NCBI GenBank assembly: GCA_017633615.1
Contig: JAGBPB010000040.1
Coordinates: forward strand, 1 to 38,736
Origin: Bacteroidaceae bacterium
Lineage (GTDB): Bacteria; Bacteroidota; Bacteroidia; Bacteroidales; Bacteroidaceae
Reading direction: 5' to 3'
Length of the DNA stretch: 38,736 bases
Part shown: piece by piece, positions 33,738-38,736 of the stretch
Layout: every line of letters starts with the position of its first letter
Numbering within the stretch: the first letter of the stretch is position 1
Notes under the pieces: generated by a model
Seen by the model: only the letters and a program-made list of their open reading frames with translations
Database searches by the model: none
What the model was told of the DNA's origin: nothing
Made by a program: the position numbers and the translations under genes

Positions 33738-35888
33738 ATGAAGAATTATAAAACAGAAGACATCCGGAACATCGCCATACTTGGCGGAGCCGGATCAGGA
33801 AAAACCACCCTGGCCGAGAGTATCCTTTTTGAGGCAGGCGTAATCAAGCGCCGTGGCTCAGTCAATTCCAAGAACACAGTCAGTGACACCGCAGCAGTAG
33901 AGCTTGAATACGGCTATTCAGTCTATTCAACAGTATTCGCAGTTGAGATGTTCGGCAAGAAGTTCAACTTCTTTGACTGCCCGGGTTCTGATGATTTCTC
34001 AGGTCAGGCTGTAACTGCCCTCAATATCTGTGACTCCGCTATTCTGATAGTAAACGGCTCACGCGGCGTTGACGTAGGCCTTATCAACAGCTATCGTCTT
34101 GTTAAGAAGCTCGGCAAGCCCGCTTTCTTCGTAATCAACCATGTTGACAGCGACAAGTGTGAGTATGACAACGTGGTAGAGCAGATCCGTTCCACATTCG
34201 GAACCACATGCGTGCCCATCCAGTTCCCTGAGCAGGCCGGTCCTGCTTTCAAGAGCATAATTGATGTACTTCTCAACCAGAAGCTCACATTCGCTGACGG
34301 TTCAGCCATGAAGGCTGAGGATATCCCCGGTGCAGTAGCCGATAAGGCTCAGACCATGCGTGACACCGTAACAGAGTCAGCTGCTGAGAATGATGAGGCT
34401 CTTATGGAGAAGTTCTTTGACCAGGGTGAGCTCTCAATTGATGAGATCCGCGCCGGTTTCCGCAAGGGTATTGAGACCTGCGGCCTGTTCCCCATCGTAT
34501 GCACTGCCGCTGCTCCCAATGTGGGTGTAAGCCGTTTGGTAGAGTTCCTGGGTAATGTAGCTCCGTCACCTCTGCAGGGTAAGGAGGTTAAGGACGCCAA
34601 GGGCGATGTCGTTAAGCTTGACGCTTCCGGTACATCACTCTTCTTCTTCAAGACCACCATTGAGCCTCATATCGGTGCTGTATCATACTTCAAGGTTATG
34701 AGCGGCAAGGCACATGAGGGTCAGGATATGATCAATGCGGACCGTGGTTCAAAGGAGCGTGTGGCTCAGATATTCGTAAGCCAGGGCAACAGCCGCGTTC
34801 AGGTTCCTGAGTTGCTCCCCGGTGATATAGGTTGCACAGTAAAACTTAAGGATGTACGTACCGGCAATACTCTCAATGAGGGCGCTGACCGTTCATTCAA
34901 CTTCATTAAATATCCTAACTCCAAGTATTCACGCGCACTCAAGCCCGTTAATGAGGCCGATATGGAGAAGATGATGACCATCGTCAACCGTATGCGTGAG
35001 GAGGATCCTACACTCGTAATCGAGCAGTCCAAAGAGCTTCGTCAGGTTATTCTGTCAGGTCAGGGTGAGTTCCACCTGCGTACCTTCAAGTGGTGCATTG
35101 AGAACAATGATAAGATGATGATCAATTTTGAGGAGCCCAAGATTCCTTATCGTGAGACCATCACCAAGGCAGCCCGTGCTGATTATCGTCACAAGAAACA
35201 GTCAGGTGGCGCCGGTCAGTTCGGCGAGGTTCACCTCATCGTTGAGCCTTATGAGGACGGCAAGCCCATGCCTGAAATGTTCAAGTTCGGCAACCAGGAG
35301 TTCAAGATGACCGTTAAGGGCGTTGAGGAATATCCGCTGGAGTGGGGTGGTAAGCTCGTATATGTAAACAGTATCGTGGGTGGTTCTATCGATGCCCGTT
35401 TCATGCCCGCTATCCTCAAGGGTATCATGCAGCGCATGGAGCAGGGCCCGCTTACCGGTTCATACGCACGCGATGTACGCGTAATCGTATATGATGGTAA
35501 GATGCACCCCGTTGATTCAAATGAAATCTCCTTCCTGCTTGCAGGCCGTAACGCATTCAGTGCAGCCTTCAAGGAGGCTGGTCCTAAGATCCTTGAGCCT
35601 GTTTATGATGTTGAGGTACTTGTACCCGCAGAGTACATGGGTGATGTCATGAGTGACCTCCAGGGCCGTCGCGGTATGATCATGGGTATGGAGAGTGAGG
35701 GTAACTATCAGGTGCTCCGCGCCAAGGTGCCTCTCAAGGAGATGTCCACATACTCAACCTCACTCAGCTCCATCACCGGTGGTAGCGGTTCATTCGTAAT
35801 GAGCTTCAGCAGCTATGAGCTTGTTCCTACCGATGTACAGGACAAACTTATCAAGGAGTTCGAGGCAAAGCAGAAAGAAGAAGAATAA
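33738..35888 (+). CDS. EF-G paralog with degenerate GTPase motifs (EF-G2-like)
   Basis: Translational GTPase-family protein of 716 residues with full EF-G architecture: G domain (1-about 285), domain II (about 300-390), domain III, domain IV and a C-terminal domain V (DVEVLVPAEYMGDVMSDLQGRRG). The P-loop GGAGSGKT (16-23) is intact, but G3 is DCPGSDDF (80-87) with Ser84 where active EF-G has the catalytic His of DTPGHVDF, and G4 is NHVD (134-137) rather than NKxD. A Bacteroides EF-G2 lacking GTPase activity has been reported to support translation in starvation and gut colonisation; this gene looks like its counterpart. It has its own promoter and a strong terminator. Confidence 0.88.
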   Translation: MKNYKTEDIRNIAILGGAGSGKTTLAESILFEAGVIKRRGSVNSKNTVSDTAAVELEYGYSVYSTVFAVEMFGKKFNFFDCPGSDDFSGQAVTALNICDSAILIVNGSRGVDVGLINSYRLVKKLGKPAFFVINHVDSDKCEYDNVVEQIRSTFGTTCVPIQFPEQAGPAFKSIIDVLLNQKLTFADGSAMKAEDIPGAVADKAQTMRDTVTESAAENDEALMEKFFDQGELSIDEIRAGFRKGIETCGLFPIVCTAAAPNVGVSRLVEFLGNVAPSPLQGKEVKDAKGDVVKLDASGTSLFFFKTTIEPHIGAVSYFKVMSGKAHEGQDMINADRGSKERVAQIFVSQGNSRVQVPELLPGDIGCTVKLKDVRTGNTLNEGADRSFNFIKYPNSKYSRALKPVNEADMEKMMTIVNRMREEDPTLVIEQSKELRQVILSGQGEFHLRTFKWCIENNDKMMINFEEPKIPYRETITKAARADYRHKKQSGGAGQFGEVHLIVEPYEDGKPMPEMFKFGNQEFKMTVKGVEEYPLEWGGKLVYVNSIVGGSIDARFMPAILKGIMQRMEQGPLTGSYARDVRVIVYDGKMHPVDSNEISFLLAGRNAFSAAFKEAGPKILEPVYDVEVLVPAEYMGDVMSDLQGRRGMIMGMESEGNYQVLRAKVPLKEMSTYSTSLSSITGGSGSFVMSFSSYELVPTDVQDKLIKEFEAKQKEEE

Positions 35889-35913
35889 CGATAGTTGTTA
35901 TTTTGTTAACTTC

Positions 35914-35946
35914 AAAAGGCGGAATTACCACAATTCCGCCTTTTTT
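35914..35946 (+). terminator. Intrinsic terminator of the EF-G2-like gene
   Basis: A 13-bp stem, AAAAGGCGGAATT (35914-35926) with AATTCCGCCTTTT (35932-35944), loop ACCAC, merging into a run of six T. It lies 25 bases after the stop codon. Confidence 0.9.
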
Positions 35947-35976
35947 ATCTAAAAATTGCACATTTTTTTAAGTTAA

Positions 35977-36009
35977 TTGTTTACGTTTATCAAATCGTCT
36001 GTATATTTG
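35977..36009 (+). promoter_or_regulatory. Promoter of rprX-rprY
   Basis: The -7 box TATATTTG (36002-36009) is a perfect match; TTG (35977-35979) is the nearest -33 candidate with a 22-base spacer. Only five bases separate the -7 box from the ATG at 36015, so the mRNA would be leaderless or nearly so. Confidence 0.6.
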
Positions 36010-36014
36010 CCCAT

Positions 36015-37574
36015 ATGAAAAAGTCAATCGTTTGGATTTTGAGCGCTGTAATGTGCGTGTCTTTTATAATCCTTCTCTCGTTGCAGTTAAGGTATATAAG
36101 AGAGATCAGCACTATGCGTCATCAGCAGTTTGATGAGTCAGTCAAGCGCAGTCTGTATGAGGTGGCCAATAGGCTTGAGCAGGCTGAGGCAAGAAGGTAT
36201 CTTGAAGAGGATATCCGTGATATGGAGGAAAAATCAAACTTCGGCAATCTTCAGTTTGACGGAATCTATAGCCAGACCCAGACGTTTTCATTCCAAGATG
36301 GAGTCTTCTCATTCAGCCAGACAATCCAACCGTCTACGCAGTCACCTTCTGTGCAGACACCTACCATGCCTTCATTGCAGGTGCCCCGTTCACAGTCCGA
36401 TGTGGGCAGCGGGGTGACAGAACGCACCAGATCCTTGCAGCAGAGACAGCTTGAGCATTATCTTGCCAACAAACAGCTTGTTGATGAGGTCATCCTTAAT
36501 ATGCTCAGCAGCTCTAGCACCAGATCGCTGCCTGAGCGTGTTGACAACACGGTTCTTGCCAATGAACTTACAGACCAGTTGGCCAATAACGGAATTGAGA
36601 TCCCGTTCCATTATGTATTCACAACCAACACCGGCCGTCCTATCTATACCTGCTGCAAAGACTTCAATCCCAATGTCGTTGTAAACAGCTATTCGCAGGC
36701 CGTCTTCAGGAATGACAGCCCCAACCGCATGGGCGTCATCAGAGTCTATTTCCCCACTCTTGATGATTACATTGACAAGTCAGTCGGGCTCATGCTTCCG
36801 TCACTTATCTTCATCGCCATCCTGATGATCACATTCGCATTCACCCTGTTCCTTATAACTCGTCAGCGTAAGATCACAGAGATGAAGAATGACTTTGTCA
36901 ACAACATGACACATGAGTTCAAGACCCCCATATCCACCATTTCATTGGCAGCTCAGATGCTTAATGACCAGTCTGTGGCCAAGTCACCGCAGATGTTCAA
37001 GCACATATCAGGAGTAATCACTGATGAGACCAAGCGCCTGCGCTTCCAGGTAGAGAAGGTGCTCCAGATGTCCATGTTTGAGCGTCAGAGCAACACCATG
37101 AAACTCAAGGAGATGGATATTGATGAACTCATAAACGGTGTAGTCAATACCTTCAAGCTCAAGGTAGAGAACATAGGCGGCACCATTGATGCCAACTTTG
37201 AGACAGAGGATCCGTTCGCTATGGCTGATGAGATGCATTTTACAAATGTCATCTTCAACCTCATGGATAATGCCGTCAAGTACAAGCGTGCCGATGTCCC
37301 CTTGCATCTTGAAGTCCGAACCTGGAATGAGTCCGGTAAGCTCATGATATCCATTTCAGATAACGGAATCGGAATCAAGAAAGATGATCTCAAGAAGATC
37401 TTTGACAAGTTCTATCGTGTACATACCGGTAACCGTCATGACGTTAAGGGCTTCGGTCTAGGACTCGCCTACGTCAAGAAGGTCATCCTCAATCATAAAG
37501 GCACAATCAAGGCCGAGAGTGAGCTTGGCAACGGAACCAAGTTTATCATAACACTACCGCAAAACAATGAATAA
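36015..37574 (+). CDS. rprX: Sensor histidine kinase, RprX-like
   Basis: Membrane histidine kinase of 519 residues, partner of the response regulator that follows 18 bp later. TM1 covers about 5-26, a periplasmic region about 27-258 includes a Gln/Ser/Thr/Pro-rich stretch (about 90-145), and TM2 about 260-282. HisKA contains the phosphorylated His300 in MTHEFKTPISTIS; HATPase_c has the N box MDNAVKYK (about 417), G1 DNGIGI (about 449-454) and G2 GFGLGLAYV (about 479-487). The pair matches Bacteroides RprX/RprY, known for affecting tetracycline-resistance gene regulation and stress responses. The signal sensed is unknown. Confidence 0.88.
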   Translation: MKKSIVWILSAVMCVSFIILLSLQLRYIREISTMRHQQFDESVKRSLYEVANRLEQAEARRYLEEDIRDMEEKSNFGNLQFDGIYSQTQTFSFQDGVFSFSQTIQPSTQSPSVQTPTMPSLQVPRSQSDVGSGVTERTRSLQQRQLEHYLANKQLVDEVILNMLSSSSTRSLPERVDNTVLANELTDQLANNGIEIPFHYVFTTNTGRPIYTCCKDFNPNVVVNSYSQAVFRNDSPNRMGVIRVYFPTLDDYIDKSVGLMLPSLIFIAILMITFAFTLFLITRQRKITEMKNDFVNNMTHEFKTPISTISLAAQMLNDQSVAKSPQMFKHISGVITDETKRLRFQVEKVLQMSMFERQSNTMKLKEMDIDELINGVVNTFKLKVENIGGTIDANFETEDPFAMADEMHFTNVIFNLMDNAVKYKRADVPLHLEVRTWNESGKLMISISDNGIGIKKDDLKKIFDKFYRVHTGNRHDVKGFGLGLAYVKKVILNHKGTIKAESELGNGTKFIITLPQNNE

Positions 37575-37592
37575 CCTATAATAATTACAATT

Positions 37593-38291
37593 ATGGAAGA
37601 CAAACTTAACATCCTGTTGTGTGAGGACGATGAGAATCTGGGAATGCTCCTCCGCGAGTATCTCCAGGCTAAAGGCTACAATGCAGAGCTGTGTCCTGAC
37701 GGTGAGGCTGGTTACAAAGCCTTCATTAAGACCAGGTATGACATCTGCGTATTTGATGTCATGATGCCCAAGAAGGATGGATTTACTCTTGCCAAGGAGG
37801 TCCGTGCTATCAATTCTGATGTTCCTATCATGTTCTTGACCGCCAAGAACCTTAAGGATGATATCTTTGAAGGCTTTAAGATCGGTGCCGATGATTACAT
37901 CACCAAACCCTTCAGCATGGAGGAACTCACTCTCCGTATGGAGGCTATCCTTCGCCGCGTAAACGGCAAGAAGAACCGTGAGGTAACCGTATATCAGATC
38001 GGCAAGTTCACATTTGATGCCAAGAAGCAGATCCTCTCCATCGGTGAGAAATCAACCAAGCTCACCACAAAGGAGTCAGAGCTTCTCAACCTGCTTTGCG
38101 CTCATCAGAATGAGATCCTGCAGCGTGACTTCGCCCTCAAGTCCATCTGGATTGATGACAACTACTTCAACGCTCGCAGTATGGATGTTTACATCACCAA
38201 GCTGCGCAAGCACCTCAAGGATGATGATTCCGTAGAGATCATCAACATCCACGGCAAGGGTTACAAACTCATCGTTCCTGAAGCCGAGTAA
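37593..38291 (+). CDS. rprY: OmpR-type response regulator, RprY-like
   Basis: DNA-binding response regulator of 232 residues. The receiver domain (1-about 120) has the acidic pair Asp12/Asp13, phospho-acceptor Asp55 in VFDVMMPKKDG, and the switch Thr and Lys in FLTAKN and YITKPFS. A winged-helix OmpR domain follows (about 133-229, LTTKESELLNLLC, SMDVYITKLRKHLKDD, IHGKGYKLIVPE). It is cotranscribed with rprX and ends in a strong terminator 34 bases after its stop. RprY of Bacteroidales binds its own and stress-gene promoters; targets here cannot be read from the window. Confidence 0.92.
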   Translation: MEDKLNILLCEDDENLGMLLREYLQAKGYNAELCPDGEAGYKAFIKTRYDICVFDVMMPKKDGFTLAKEVRAINSDVPIMFLTAKNLKDDIFEGFKIGADDYITKPFSMEELTLRMEAILRRVNGKKNREVTVYQIGKFTFDAKKQILSIGEKSTKLTTKESELLNLLCAHQNEILQRDFALKSIWIDDNYFNARSMDVYITKLRKHLKDDDSVEIINIHGKGYKLIVPEAE

Positions 38292-38325
38292 TCTCGCGCC
38301 CGCGCGCGTGCACACACATTAAAGA

Positions 38326-38357
38326 AGGTGCGACCCTCCGGCCGCACCTCTTTTTTT
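38326..38357 (+). terminator. Intrinsic terminator of rprXY
   Basis: Stem AGGTGCG (38326-38332) with CGCACCT (38343-38349), 10-base GC-rich loop, followed one base later by seven T (38351-38357). Confidence 0.85.
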
Positions 38358-38379
38358 GCCTCCATTTATGCTTTATGCG

Positions 38380-38562
38380 AGTTTCAGTTTGGAGAGCATT
38401 AGCGAACGGCGTTAAGCGTAAAGCCCGGTAAGCTCCCGTTAAGAACGGCGCATGTCTGACGCTCGTTAGACCCCGAAGGGGGCTATGAGGAGGAGTTCGA
38501 CGTTTAGGGGCTGGAGGGGCTTGGAGTAGCCGGTGAGGTGTTGTCTCTCCAAACTGAGAACT
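38380..38562 (+). repeat. Structured intergenic repeat, copy C
   Basis: Third copy of the element. The terminal stem TCAGTTTGGAGAG (38384-38396) with CTCTCCAAACTGA (38545-38557) is 13 bp perfect, plus four outer pairs after a one-base bulge. The core is close to copy B. The inner helix is AAGCCC/GGGCTT; hairpins CCGTT-AAG-AACGG, GTCTGAC-GCTC-GTTAGAC and CCCC-GAA-GGGG are all present. It lies after the rprXY terminator and before the putative rRNA promoter, so it should not be part of the rprXY transcript unless termination is leaky. Confidence 0.88.
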
Positions 38563-38652
38563 AGAAATAAGCATAGTTTTGTGACTAATACTCCAAAAAC
38601 TCAGTGAGTTATATTTATTAACAAATTATTCCATAAAAAAGTTGTGATATTG

Positions 38653-38736
38653 TTTGGTGGGAAAGTGCAGAAGCACTACCTTTGCATCCGCTTTCCGCAA
38701 GGAAGCACGATCTTTGAGTAGATTTCATACAGACAA
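38653..38736 (+). promoter_or_regulatory. Strong promoter and probable rRNA-operon leader
   Basis: TTTG (38653-38656), 20 bases, TACCTTTG (38677-38684) is an exact consensus promoter. The downstream sequence has no start codon in a gene-like context; it contains a hairpin GCTTTCC/GGAAGC (38690-38706) and the motif GATCTTTGA (38709-38717), which resembles the antitermination-type boxes I associate with Bacteroidales 16S leaders. The 16S gene itself would lie beyond the window, so the assignment is an inference; a tRNA or other stable RNA transcript is the alternative. Confidence 0.5.

Larger units (their letters stand above)
38292..38736 (+). other. Intergenic region after rprY up to the window end
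   Basis: This 445-bp tail contains no credible protein gene. In order: a short alternating CG/CA run (38295-38318), the rprXY terminator, repeat element C, an A/T-rich stretch (38563-38650), and a strong promoter with a leader that resembles rRNA operons. Confidence 0.8.

Noticed and set aside
38292..38325. Alternating CG/CA run after rprY as a functional Z-DNA or repeat feature
   Set aside because: Only about 24 bases with irregular units; too short to support a claim.
25639..38562. Reading the three repeats as MITEs with ordinary terminal inverted repeats
   Set aside because: Terminal arms are entirely different between copies while the interior is conserved, the opposite of what transposase-recognised ends require; no target-site duplication was evident at the flanks.
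38269..38574. 101-codon minus-strand ORF across repeat C
   Set aside because: It covers the end of rprY, the terminator and the repeat; the part shared with copy B evolves like a structured repeat, not like a protein.

Overview
The window reads as a chromosomal segment of a Bacteroidales bacterium (Bacteroides/Prevotella type). Evidence: promoters of the Bacteroidetes form TTTG-N19/20-TAnnTTTG in front of most transcription units, almost no Shine-Dalgarno sequences, and lineage-typical genes (GldE, DUF4924, DUF4827 and DUF4252 proteins, the RprX/RprY pair, a GTPase-degenerate EF-G paralog, and a 29-residue mS38/bS22-like ribosomal peptide). No transposase, integrase, phage gene, tRNA gene or CRISPR array was seen.

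Layout. Positions 1-7280 (minus strand) hold a sugar operon in the order galM, galK, a lipoprotein aldose 1-epimerase, an SGLT-type sodium/sugar symporter, araD and araA (cut by the window edge). It joins L-arabinose isomerisation/epimerisation to galactose mutarotation and phosphorylation, as expected for growth on arabinogalactan- or pectin-derived sugars. Positions 7373-11070 (minus) hold folC, dnaJ, grpE and cdd. A plus-strand glucosaminidase/LysM lipoprotein follows (11164-12066). Then on the minus strand come an ECF sigma factor, a one-TM probable anti-sigma partner and a DUF4252 protein as overlapping genes (12075-13488), followed by the block HU, 29-aa ribosomal peptide and RNase G (13582-15645).

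From 15870 to the end everything is on the plus strand: ssb-gldE; an outer-membrane protein and a lipoprotein of unknown function; a tightly overlapping run of lysE-like, DUF4924, prfC, Sua5/YrdC, CLC channel and fmt; an orphan ECF sigma factor and an unannotated 47-aa ORF; rpe, comEC (without nuclease domain), DHH phosphoesterase, DUF4827 lipoprotein, glmM and hemW; the EF-G2-like translation factor; and rprX/rprY. The last ~85 bases hold a strong promoter and a leader resembling that of an rRNA operon.

The most unusual content is a three-copy intergenic repeat of about 185-190 bp (25639-25830, 33434-33620, 38380-38562), all in the same orientation. The copies share a conserved core, but each is closed by a 16-21 bp terminal stem whose sequence differs completely between copies while staying self-complementary. 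An inner 6-bp helix and two hairpins also keep pairing through compensatory or wobble changes. This is the signature of a structured RNA (or structured single-stranded DNA) rather than an ordinary MITE. Each copy lies between the stop codon of one gene and a consensus promoter of the next transcription unit (ECF sigma factor, EF-G2, putative rRNA operon). I could not match it to a named RNA family from memory.
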